A stretch of 64,000 nt of DNA from Raphanus sativus. Its lineage: Eukaryota > Streptophyta > Magnoliopsida > Brassicales > Brassicaceae. This document shows, piece by piece, positions 1-10,045 of the stretch (position 1 is the first letter of the stretch; each line of letters starts with the position of its first letter). The stretch lies in contig NC_079518.1 of the NCBI RefSeq assembly GCF_000801105.2, positions 17,464,800-17,528,799 on the forward strand. Reading direction: 5' to 3'. A program made the translations under genes and the position numbers. A model generated the notes under the pieces. That model saw only the letters and a program-made list of their open reading frames with translations. It ran no database searches and was not told the DNA's origin.

Positions 1-273
1 ACAGGGTTTATTAGATGTTCGGAGAGGAGGCAGAAGAGCCAGAGCAGTCTCTTCAAACAAGCAAAGTTCAAGGCCTTCCAAACGAAACTCTGAAAAGAAA
101 AAGGTGCGTCTCTAAAACCTAATAGCGTATAGTCGTTGTAGTCGTATGTGAACTAACACCTGTGTCCATTTTCAATCTATTTCTTGTCTTCATAGTATGT
201 GGAAAAGCACAATTCAAAAACCGTCCGCAGTTCCAAGCAAGATTATTATCAGCCAAATTCAAGTGGAAAGGAC

Positions 274-936
274 CTATGTTGCACCGGGACGGATACGGGC
301 ACAGATACGGGGACGGAAACGGGGACGGGAAACGGCTAAACTTAAAATTTATGGATACGGGTACGGCATGGATACGCCTATAAAAATATATATACATATA
401 TATAATATATATATTCATAAATATTTAAACCAAATCATAGTCACCATATAAAAATAAAACATCACTATGTCATAATATAAAAATAAAACATCACTATAAT
501 ATCTTATGTACGTATGATTTGAAAAACCATGAAACAACACACATACGTAATTGACAAACCAAAAAACAGAGTTTGTTATAGTACCTACTGTGTTTCTCTA
601 AGAGATGATGAGAATTGACAATTAAGAAAGAAGATGAAGACAATAAGAGTTTGTTTAAGATTAAAATCAAAAAATGGTTTAGAACTTTGTAACCCTAATC
701 GTTTAACTAAATGACGTGTTTCCTTTTTTGTTTTCCAAAAAAATATACTGAGTTTACATAAGAAACGTTTCAAAAACGTTTCCAAAACTTAACTACGCCG
801 TTTCCACAAATCTTTGCCGTCTCCACCGACTCTGAAACGTTTTGGAAACGTTCCCACGCCGTCCCCACCACGTCCCGTCCCGGAAACGCCGCTGGTACGT
901 GAGACGGCAGTGAATTGCCGTCCCCGTGCTTCATAG
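274..936. mobile_element. Non-autonomous hAT element inserted in a UPF3 exon
   Basis: The ends form a 19-bp terminal inverted repeat: CTATGTTGCACCGGGACGG at 274-292, and its imperfect complement ending in CATAG at 936 (three mismatches). The element is flanked by a perfect 8-bp direct repeat GAAAGGAC at 266-273 and 937-944, the target-duplication size of hAT elements. Subterminal regions carry many ACGGG/ACGG motifs in opposite orientation at the two ends, as expected of transposase-binding repeats. There is no transposase. Removing the element and one duplication copy restores the UPF3 reading frame, so the insertion site is certain. Confidence 0.9.
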
Positions 937-2086
937 GAAAGGACATACCAGTAACTGAAACTGGTAACCATTTAAAAGCTATACGTATTCCAAACTACCT
1001 TGTCACTTATTTTACTCATTAGTAAAAGAAAGACCCACAGTATTTCTCATCACTACACAACTGCAGCCTCTGTCATGGATAGTTCTCTCCCAGGGATTGC
1101 ATTGACTATGGATTCTGGGAAGAAAAAGATCTTGCTCCTGAAAAGAGACCGAGACAATCCTCTTGTAAGCTTTTGGCTCTTTAAGAGAGTTGTGCAGAAT
1201 TGATCTATTTATCGTCCAGTATTTTTGATGGTTGTTGACAGAATCATAAGTCAACGTGTGTTTTAAAACGGCTTTTCAGAACTCTCCACCACAACAGAAA
1301 GAAACTAATCTTACGGGAAGCTCCTCGGCTTCAAGACAGAATCAGAAGGTTCATGTCAAGGGTATACTTGTGAGAAATGAGCCGCGACCTAGCCAGTCTT
1401 CAACTTTTGTCCAGCCTGAGCCAAGACTGGAACCCTCAGAACCAGAAAACTGCACGCGTCCTCCTCGAGCAGGTTATAAGAGTAGGATTAGGCTTTCTGT
1501 CTCCATTTTACCTTCCCTAGGTTAGGCTGATAATTTTAAATACAGATAGTATATATGCAGGGAAAGACTATCATGTTTCTGGTACCAACAGTGAGAAGCA
1601 AGACAGGCGTCCAAGAAACAAGGATAGACCTGGTCGTGTTGTGTGGGCTCCTCTCCGTCGTCCTGACGGGTCCAGTATCAGCGAGGACCAACTTTCAACT
1701 TCTTCAGCAGGTTCTGTTCCTGTTGCTCATCAATATTTAACTTTTTTTTTTAGGTTGCGCTCCATGACATCTCCTCTCATGTTATCTATATGATCTTACA
1801 GCAAATAATGGAGAAGTGAAACAAAGGACGTTGTTGCAAAGATCTGGAGAAGTGGTGAACTCCTCTGATGGACACTCTCTTGAGAATGGTTAGTTCATTT
1901 GAAGTCATAATGTGTTATTAGAGGAATCAAGAAAAGTGATGTTGGTTCTTCCCACGTATTCCAGGTTCTGGTAGACATTCTAGTCGCCGTGTTGGATCTC
2001 GCAATAGAAAAGAAGACAGCTTTGCGATGACTGGTGAGGGTAAACCATCTCGTAGAGGAGGTGGTGGTGGTTCCACTTCATATGAG

Positions 2087-2172
2087 GCAAGCCAAATTAA
2101 AGTCTTTCCACTACGCCTTATAATATCAAATCTTATTATCATTTTTGGAAGACTCATTTTACTGTCCTGCAG
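2087..2172 (+). other. GC-AG intron, last intron of UPF3
   Basis: The exon ending TCATATGAG is followed by GCAAGC, not GT. The acceptor ends CTGTCCTGCAG, and the next exon encodes KQKWIQKSSSGT-stop, matching the Arabidopsis C-terminus. GC-AG is the main minor variant spliced by the U2 spliceosome. Without this intron the frame would not reach the conserved C-terminus. Confidence 0.8.
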
Positions 2173-2211
2173 AAGCAAAAGTGGATCCAAAAATCATCAT
2201 CGGGTACTTGA

Positions 2212-3508
2212 TATATTCACTTTTAACATATGGTAAGCTGCAGTCACGCCTTATCACTTCCAGCGTTTAATACCAACGTATTGTTTACTTGATAAATTAT
2301 TCGATGGATTTGTCGTCATCACAATGTTAATGATTGTTCAGGCTATAAACATCAGCCAATTCCAATGGATTTTGTCTTTGAACGGAAATCTATAGATCTG
2401 AATGGAAATGGAGAGTAACAACACAATCAGCATCACTCTGGACTTTTGGTCCATCGTCGTAAGTCGTAGTATTGCACATAAAAGAGACCCTTCTCAAAGT
2501 AGATATCATCTCAGGATTTATGGGTTTGAGACAAGAAAGACTCAGCAGCTACTGCCTTTGAAGGCTTTTAGCGGTTCACTGTACCTGCATCCTCTTTTGG
2601 CTTTTGTTGTGTTACTGACGAGTGGGTGAGAAGTAGGAGTGAGAAGTGAGAACTTACTCCCGAGTCTAAGTAATGAAATAGTCAGAAGTGTATAGGGTTT
2701 CATTTTGGGGAGGTCTCGGAATATGATTTTCAGGATTTCACTATAATAGTTTGATATTACTGTGAAGTAAATTTTTCACTGCGTAATATTTATCTTGTCG
2801 AAGTGGGTTTATTTCACCTGATTGTTATATAACTTATTCCACCCAAAAAAATGTTTTGCATGTCACAAAGATTTCTGGTTGTCTTGACTCTTGTTAAATC
2901 TCTCATGCGTCATAAAGATATCACTTACATTACGTGTTTCTCATAATGATGATCCATAATTACATTAATCTATACTCCGTATCACTTAAAATGGTATTTA
3001 AAAATATATTTTATTTCCTAATAAGTGACGTTTATAACATTGTAGATAAAATTTAATAATATTTTAAAATTTATGATCAATTATAAAATATTGTAGATTT
3101 TTTATTGGTTAAACTAGTTTTATTTAATATTATTTTATATAACAATAATAAATTATATAGAAATTTATATTTTTATTTAATTTTTGTACAAAGCTTTTAA
3201 ACATCAATTAAAATGATTTAGAGGTGTATAAATATTCGAACAGTTTCAGTTTAATAATAAAACGAATTAAAGGAATCTCTGAATATTTGAAATACATTTT
3301 ATATACATATAGTAGTTTCCTCCACATATAATCTTAATCACTAAGCAGTAGATTTATACCTAATGACTAAAAAGACTAAGATTAGATGTGGAGGAGTTAG
3401 ATTCTTGTTAGTGAAGCTCAAAATTTCTTTTTAAATTAGGGGCTGGTATTGGTTTGTGATTAAAAAAGAGTTTTGATGATTTTTAGTTTCTGTATTTTAA
3501 AAGAATTA
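2212..3508. other. UPF3 3' UTR and AT-rich spacer
   Basis: The first 500 bp or so are probably UPF3 3' UTR and downstream sequence. After about 2,700 composition falls to typical Brassicaceae AT-rich intergenic DNA. No coding region, repeat end or RNA gene could be supported. Confidence 0.5.
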
Positions 3509-4953
3509 CTAGATTCCAACCCGCGTTAAAACGCGGAACTATTTTCTGTGAAATGATGTTAAAATGTTTTTACAATTTTATTAAACTTAAGTTTGATAAC
3601 AATGTAGAATGTGTGGCTTATAGTTGAGTTACTTATTTGTTTGTTAGTAAATCTTATTTTTTCTTATATAAATATTACGATAAATTTGTTTTAGTAAATC
3701 TGTGTCGAAACCATAGTTTAAGCATTTCCTTGATTTGTTAGGATTTCTTTTCAATTAGTTTTATTTTTGATTAGTTATTAAATATTAGCCATAATTTGCG
3801 GCTATTATAATTTTTAGTAACAATATACGGATTATATGTTGGGTTAAAAATAACATGTGATGTGATAGTCATCTATTAATTTTATACATGATAGATTATA
3901 ATATTATTCATTACAATATACCGTATTTTAAAAACTGGACTGGACCGGCCAGTCGAACGGTGATTCGTTCTTCTAATCAGTTTTGTATTGTATAAAAACC
4001 AGATTTGAGTTAAACCTGCAAACCCAATTAAAAACGGTCAAACTTCTTAAAACCGATGATCCTATTTAATATTAAAAATCAGTATTTTAAAATTTGAGTT
4101 AAGAAATAAAAAATTTGCAAAATTAAAAAAGGTTTCGACAAAAAGTTCTTATTGTTTTAATATCAAACATTGACCTAGCTACAATATCAAATCAATATCC
4201 TATCTAGTTTTCAAAACGCTGGTTAAACCAATTCTTTATAGAAACGGTTATTAATTACCATCACATACATTAAAATCTTGATAATAAAATATTTGAATAG
4301 TCTAACGTAGAGTGGGAAATGTAAAGAGATATAGTGAATTGAATTCAGGTATATTATATTGTATTGTGTATTTCGTATTTAGAGATATAAAATTTGGTAT
4401 TTTGAAACTAAATGTCATTTGGTAAAAATATTGGTCATGTATGAATTAGTGCAACCGAATTTTCAGATTCATATATTTAATATCCAATATATTATTAATG
4501 AAAACTGTATAAGTCCAAATTTAAATAATTTTTTATGAATAGATTAAAATATAACTCTAAGTCTAAACTAATAGATTAGATATAATGAGCAGTATAGCTA
4601 GTGTTTCATATGCCTAAGTTTTTTTTATAATTTGTTTTCTCAGGTTCTTTTATAGTATATAGTGGAAGCGATATATGTAGTTGGAAGCTGTTGATTTTCA
4701 AGATTTCCGAACAATTTAGATCTTACCTGATCACTGATTATTAGGAAAAATAGATAACCGGTCCAGTGTTAATTTAATTGACAGTCATAACATTGGTTTG
4801 GTTTTATTACACGATAGTGGTATGATTCAAATATAATATTGGTTAGTTCACTAAGCAGCGTAATATTACGTGTAACTCTCTAGTAAGGGTACAAAAATTA
4901 AAAACAACTTCCAACAGTAGATATATAGTAGGATTCTATTTTAATAGAGTAGA
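3509..4953 (-). mobile_element. Non-autonomous Helitron
   Basis: Read on the minus strand it begins TCTACTCTATTAAAATAG (TC at 4953-4952, host A before it). It ends with a GC hairpin CCGCG-TTTTAA-CGCGG followed 10 nt later by CTAG at 3512-3509, then host T. These are the defining Helitron signs: 5' TC, 3' hairpin plus CTRR, insertion between A and T, no target duplication. The interior (about 1.4 kb) is AT-rich with no RepHel coding. Confidence 0.75.
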
Positions 4954-5033
4954 TGATGATTTTTGTACTTTCTTAAAAGTTTGTCGAAGAGTTTATTAAA
5001 CTGTTAGGTTCTTTATCCGAAAGATAATTATAA

Positions 5034-6246
5034 GGGAAAATTAGATTTTTAGGACACTTTGAACTAGGATTTGTCACACTAGGATTTTTGCAAGATGTTT
5101 TGTTAAATTAGGATTTTAATTCTTGTAAATACTATAATACCCTTAAAATCTCATTTTGCTAATTGAATTTTAATTATAAATAATAATTTTCGTAATAGAT
5201 TAATTATTTAAAACAATTAAAAAGTAAAAAAAAAGAATTAAAAAAGAATAAACAAAAGAGGGGATCGGGTAAAAAAGAGGGATCGCGACCCTAATTTTTT
5301 TTTTACTTCTTCTTCTCCGCCGAGCTTCCTCCCATGGTGATTTAGGGTTCTTCACCACCCTTGTCGTCTCCGCCGCTCTCTTCATCTGAAATCCTTCGAG
5401 GATAAAGAAATCTCTTCTCTACCACGAAACTCCACTCTTCACTGAAATCAGACACCCATTCCCCGGATTTAACATAGATTAGAACCATGATGTATGATGT
5501 ATTGATGGAGAGAAGAGATGATTTTGTAGATGAAGAAGAGAGAAAGCAAACTATGAGAAAGAAAGATCGTGGGAGGAGAAGAAGAACGTGATTTTAGGAG
5601 ATAATATTTTTTGAAAGATTTAGGGTAGATTTAATTTAGATTTAGGAAACTTCTGTAACCGAAAATGGAAGTTTCCATATTTTCACGATTTGCCTAGAAT
5701 ACGTATACTACCTACCCAGAACACCGTATAATAGGTGAGAACTGTATTCTACCTTCAGGCGTCATATAAGGTAAAATGTATAACAGATTATGACACGTAA
5801 TGTAACCGAGCTCTGTGATTGAGTTGTGGTTATATCTCGTTTTCTAGCTGAAGGTACACCAAAGCCATCTTTCTTGATTATAGCGTAGCTGATTCTATCT
5901 TTGCCACGGTATAGAAGAAATGTTATGCTACGATATATAGCCTGGATATATAAGTGTTTTAAATTTAGAATCCGAACTATAAACTAAGTAGACTGCCAGA
6001 ATGAATATTCTAACTGTAGCCAGAAGATAAAATAAAATATGATTCAAATTTTTTTTAAAAAAAATTTAAACTTATATATTGTCATACTTATGTTTTCTAT
6101 ACTTTTCATATTTTTTATATTTTTAAAACTCTATTTACTATTTTTCTCATAAAACAAGGGTAAAATATGTCCAAAATTGCCAAAAGTATGAAAAGTCTTA
6201 TTGTGACAAACAAAAGTTCAAAGTGTCCCATTTTTCCAATTCTCCC
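5034..6246. mobile_element. MULE deletion derivative (ULP-type family)
   Basis: A 1,213-bp element flanked by a perfect 9-bp duplication TAATTATAA (5025-5033 and 6247-6255). Its long degenerate terminal inverted repeats both contain GGACACTTTGAACT near the end. Both halves match the complete MULE at 8918-17780: 5034-5400 resembles its left end and 5400-6246 its right end. On the minus strand from 5487 it keeps the first 25 or so codons of the MURA transposase (MVLIYVKSGEW then SEEWSFVVE). These run straight into left-end leader sequence, so the body of the element has been deleted. Confidence 0.88.
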
Positions 6247-6360
6247 TAATTATAAACTTATGAAGAGTATCTTTAAATATTGTGTTGTTATCTTTGTTGT
6301 TATCCTCTTTATTTTTCCGGTTTATACTATATTTCTTGTTCTTTCTTTGCTACTCTCGTA

Positions 6361-6617
6361 CAGGGCCGGCTGAACAGGGAGGGCGGTCAGTGCGACCACC
6401 CCAGGGCCCGCTCCATACCCAGTAGACTTAGACAGCGTTGAGACAGAGTATCAAAAAGTTTTATAGCTAAAATGTCAAGTAAACATGTCTGTTCGATGTT
6501 CAAGGGAAAAGCTCAAAAAAAAAAATTACTTTTCTATCAACGCCTAAAAACTAAACTATCATAGGGCCTTCAAAAAAAAATTTGCCCAAGAGCCCTCTTT
6601 ATATTAAGCCGGCCCTG
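6361..6617. mobile_element. hAT-type MITE
   Basis: A 257-bp element starting CAGGGCCGGCT and ending AAGCCGGCCCTG, with a perfect 8-bp target duplication CTCTCGTA (6353-6360 and 6618-6625). CA...TG ends and an 8-bp duplication identify it as hAT. No coding capacity. Confidence 0.88.
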
Positions 6618-6948
6618 CTCTCGTATTTACATCTTTACAGAAGTTCACTTTTTTCTTGTAGTTCACAAATTTTATTAAGTTTTAATTTTATCAAAAGTCC
6701 CTGTGTCCATTTCTCAGATCATCCACTTTCTTAAGAATTTCATTGACTAATTTCTAATTTTTTCATTATCGATTAGTTTATGCTTCTGGCTAAATAGGTT
6801 TGTACTTAATTGACTTTTGGGGTAAATGAATGAGAGTCGTTACAGTCCATGGTGGCCATTTCCCAGATCATCCACGTGTTACTACCAAAATCGAGTTTCT
6901 TTTCTACTGCTATTAATTAGTTTGAATGTGGATAAATTATAAAAAGTA

Positions 6949-7177
6949 CTCCCTCTGTTTTTGAATAAGTGTCGTTTTAAAGTTGTGCACACGGATTAAA
7001 AAATCATTAAATTTTTCATATTTTCCATATAAAAACATCATTACCCATACATCTCAACCAATAAAAAAATAAAATATAGAATAAAGTTAATAAATTATGC
7101 ATTGAAATACTAAAACGACACTTATTTTGCAACGAAAAATTTTCTCTACAACGACACTTATTGAGAAACGGAGGGAG
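6949..7177. mobile_element. Stowaway-like MITE, copy 1
   Basis: Ends CTCCCTCTGTTTTTGAATAA and its complement CAATAAGTGTCGTTGTAGAG through GAAACGGAGGGAG, flanked by TA dinucleotides (6947-6948, 7178-7179), as in Tc1/mariner Stowaway elements. It is 229 bp with no coding region. A near-identical copy lies at 7387-7614 and a more diverged one at 27367-27595. Confidence 0.82.
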
Positions 7178-7386
7178 TATATGAGAATACAGCATCAATA
7201 TGCGATACTTTGCTAAACAAATTTTGTGAAGAAAAGTATGTAGAATCAATAAATGAATAACAACGGATTTCTAAATCATGAAAACGTCAGTTACTTTATA
7301 TTTTTCTCAATAACACAAGAGTTTTGTTGACTTCATAAAATAACAAATCTAATAACTCCAGATTTTTATAAACTTTTAACAATTTA

Positions 7387-7614
7387 CTCCCTCTGTTTTG
7401 AATAAGTGTCGTTTTAGAGTTGTGCACACGGATTAAAAAATCATTAAATTTTTCATATTTTCCATATAAAAACATCATTACCCATACATCTCAACCAATA
7501 AAAAAATAAAATATAGAATAAAGTTAATAAATTATGCATTGAAATACTAAAACGACACTTATTTTGCAACGAAAAATTTTCTCTACAACAACACTTATTG
7601 AGAAACGGAGGGAG
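7387..7614. mobile_element. Stowaway-like MITE, copy 2
   Basis: 228 bp, almost identical to 6949-7177 and in the same orientation, about 210 bp downstream of it. It is flanked by TA (7385-7386 and 7615-7616). The high identity and short spacing mean either two recent insertions or a local duplication. Confidence 0.82.
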
Positions 7615-7616
7615 TA

Positions 7617-8908
7617 TTACAAATTCATAAACCAATAACATCAGACTTTAATATAGTTTTGGAAAGTTATAACTGAATAACACTAGAATTATTAGGAGAT
7701 CTAAATCTTGATCACTTTTTATAAATATATAATCCAATAACAGCCCCTTAGTGTATCTGGATTTTTTCTTCGTATGTTTCCTTTATTTTAGAGTATTTTA
7801 GTTCCCAATCTGGTTAAAGTTAAAATAAACAGATACAATTCAAACAAACATTATATTTACAAAGAAAAATACAACTAAACAACAATTTTCAAGATCATGG
7901 CGGTTATGTCCTCTTGTTCTCAGCAGCAGCAAATGGCGTGGAAAATTAGTTTGTCGAGGTGTTTACGGCTTCTAATCAACATCAAGGGCGGTGACTCCAT
8001 TCTTCCGGGGGTTGCACTTCCTAGTGCCATCAAATTTTGGATGTTGTTGATAGTGTTCTCTTTCACATGTGCATGTTAAGAACTGTTTTTGGTTGTCGAT
8101 GTAGTTGGGATCTTAAATCCAATTTTTCTGCTTTATGTTTGGTGATAGATGTGGGTTTGCGGGTTCTGGTTTATCTTCGGGTAAGCCAATTATCACAGAG
8201 ACGACACGGAAAGACCTCACTATCTAAGAAAACAAGGTCAATCTCTCTTTGCTATGATCATTATTAATGGTGTAAAACAGCAACCAACTCTCGAAGATAG
8301 CGAATCGGATTATATAAGTCGAGCGAAGTTAGCTAAGGATAATTTAGATTTGGGAATTTTGTTTGAGTCGATGCTCGTAATTAGTTGTAATCAAAACCGC
8401 ATTGCCGCTGGCCATTGGGGAATTAGCATTTCGGCATCGTCAGAGACAGAGGACGACACGTGGACTGAAAACGTAGACTGCAAACACGTGATTAGTCTGG
8501 ATTCACTTCTGTGGGGGCCATGATACCTCTGTATAATTCAAAAAACCGCATTCTCGTTAACGATTTAAATATATATAAATATCTTTTCAAAATTAAAAGG
8601 TTCTCGTTTAGAATAAACAACAATTTTCAATCACCGTACTTAACCCGAAAACCGTGAATCTAGAGATTTTGAAAGGTTAAAATAAAATTTACCTTACTAT
8701 ATTATAATCTATTTTATGCTTTAAATTATAATATATTTTGTTTTTTTTAAGACTTCTCAATCTCCTAAAAGAAGTTCATTTTTTGTTTTCTACCAAAATT
8801 TGAAAATAGGGAGACAACATACGTTCATTTTTTTTTGCCACATTATCACATGTAATGTTTTACCCAGAATAAACTCATCCAGCATGTTAAAAAAGAAAGT
8901 CAAAACCT
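7617..8908. other. Unassigned spacer with short open frames
   Basis: This stretch is less AT-rich than its surroundings between about 7,890 and 8,520. It has short plus-strand frames (from ATG 7897, 8037 and 8254), none longer than 90 codons. None shows a domain I recognise and they do not connect by convincing splice sites. It may be a gene relic or an unrecognised transposon fragment. From 8,530 to 8,908 it is plain AT-rich DNA. Confidence 0.35.
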
Positions 8909-9189
8909 TTTAGACAAGAGCAAATTGGATTTAAGAGACACATTCATCTTAGGTTTGTTACTATAGGATTTTTAGAACATTTTTTGGGGAAATAGGATTT
9001 TGATTTTCTATAAATACCATAGTACCCTTCATTTAGCAATTAAGTTAAATAATTTTTTTTTTATAATTTTCGTTTCTGATTTACAAAATTAAAATAGTAA
9101 AAATAAAAATAATTAGTAAAAATTAAAAGAATCATTCTTTTTACTTAAATCAAAATAGTAAAAAATTAAAAAAAAAAGACAAAAGGGGA

Positions 9190-10045
9190 AAAGGGATTTC
9201 CCCAACCCTAATTTTCTTCGATTTCTTCTCTTCTTCGCCGTGGAGGTCTCCTTCAATGGCGATTCTTCACTGACACTCCCCTTTCTCTTGTGTTCTTCAA
9301 TTTCTTGTGTTCTTCGATCTCTCTTGTCTCTAATCTCTTCTCACCGCATCTTCCTCTTCAATATCTTCTGTTCTTCCTCTTCGTCTCTTATCAATCCTGA
9401 CGAAATCGGACTCTTCCTTCTCACAAGGTATGTGATTACTTCTATTGTTTCTCATTTTACACGATTTGAACTTTGATTTGTTTGTTTAAAAGATTTGTCT
9501 TTGGGTTAGTTAATCATCTTCGAGGGAAAGAGAAATCGTGTTTAAAGGATTTGTCTTCGATTAGCGATTTGCCTAGCATCTTGTTTGTTCTTGTAATTGT
9601 TCTTGTGGGATTGTTCTTGTCTGATTGTTCTTGTCCGATTATCGGGTTAGTTACTTATCTAGTAATAAACTTCAAAGCTTCAAAACTTGTAATTGTTCTT
9701 GTCCGATTTCTTATATCTCAATCGTAGCTTTGTTGTCTTTGAATGAACTTTGTTTCTCGGGGTAGTTAATTATCTAGTACACCACTTGACATCTTCTACT
9801 TGTTAACTTTGATTGAACTTTGTTCCTCGGGTTTGTTCCTTGGGTTTGTTATTCATTTCACATCCTCTAGTTGTTGTTGTCCGATTTTTTGAGATATTGT
9901 TCTACTTGTTGTTGTCCGATTTTTTGAGAAATTTTTTGAGATATTGTTCTACTTGTTTGTTCCTCGGGTTTGTTCTTCACTTGACATCTCGGGATGTTGA
10001 TAATTTTTACATGATGAACTAACAATTTTTTCATGCTTTGTAGAT
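9190..10045 (+). promoter_or_regulatory. Leader region of the MULE ULP gene
   Basis: Between the MULE left terminal repeat and the ULP start codon lies a CT-rich, then GT-rich leader. It contains reiterated TTGTTCTTGTCCGATT-like segments (9560-9720) and a directly repeated GATATTGTTCTACTTGTT segment at about 9,890-9,950. Some of the CT-rich leader is also kept in the deletion derivative near 5,290-5,400, so it belongs to the element. A 5' UTR intron here is possible but could not be fixed. Confidence 0.4.

Larger units (their letters stand above)
1..2211 (+). pseudogene. UPF3: UPF3 (nonsense-mediated decay factor), 3' half, exon split by a hAT element
   Basis: UPF3 couples the exon junction complex to UPF2/UPF1 in nonsense-mediated mRNA decay. 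The N-terminal RRM exons lie outside the window. Visible exons, all joining in phase, are 2-103, 196-273 plus 945-963 (one exon split by an insertion), 1067-1164, 1280-1472, 1561-1710, 1802-1888, 1965-2086 and 2173-2211 (stop TGA 2209-2211). The translation closely follows Arabidopsis UPF3 as I remember it: RRGGRRARAVSSNK, MDSSLPGIALTMDSGKKKIL, VKGILVRNEPRPSQSSTFVQ, SGEVVNSSDGHSLENG and the C-terminus KQKWIQKSSSGT. The stretch RPRNKDRPGRVVWAP resembles the C-terminal exon-junction-complex-binding motif. The last intron begins GC instead of GT. The exon at 196-963 is interrupted after codon GKD by 663 bp plus an 8-bp duplication, giving an in-frame TAA soon after entry. Apart from that the exons are open. 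It could be a broken duplicate or the only copy in this genome. Confidence 0.9.

Noticed and set aside
7897..8523. A possible small gene between the Stowaway MITEs and the MULE
   Set aside because: Three short overlapping frames without domain, splice logic or promoter signal.
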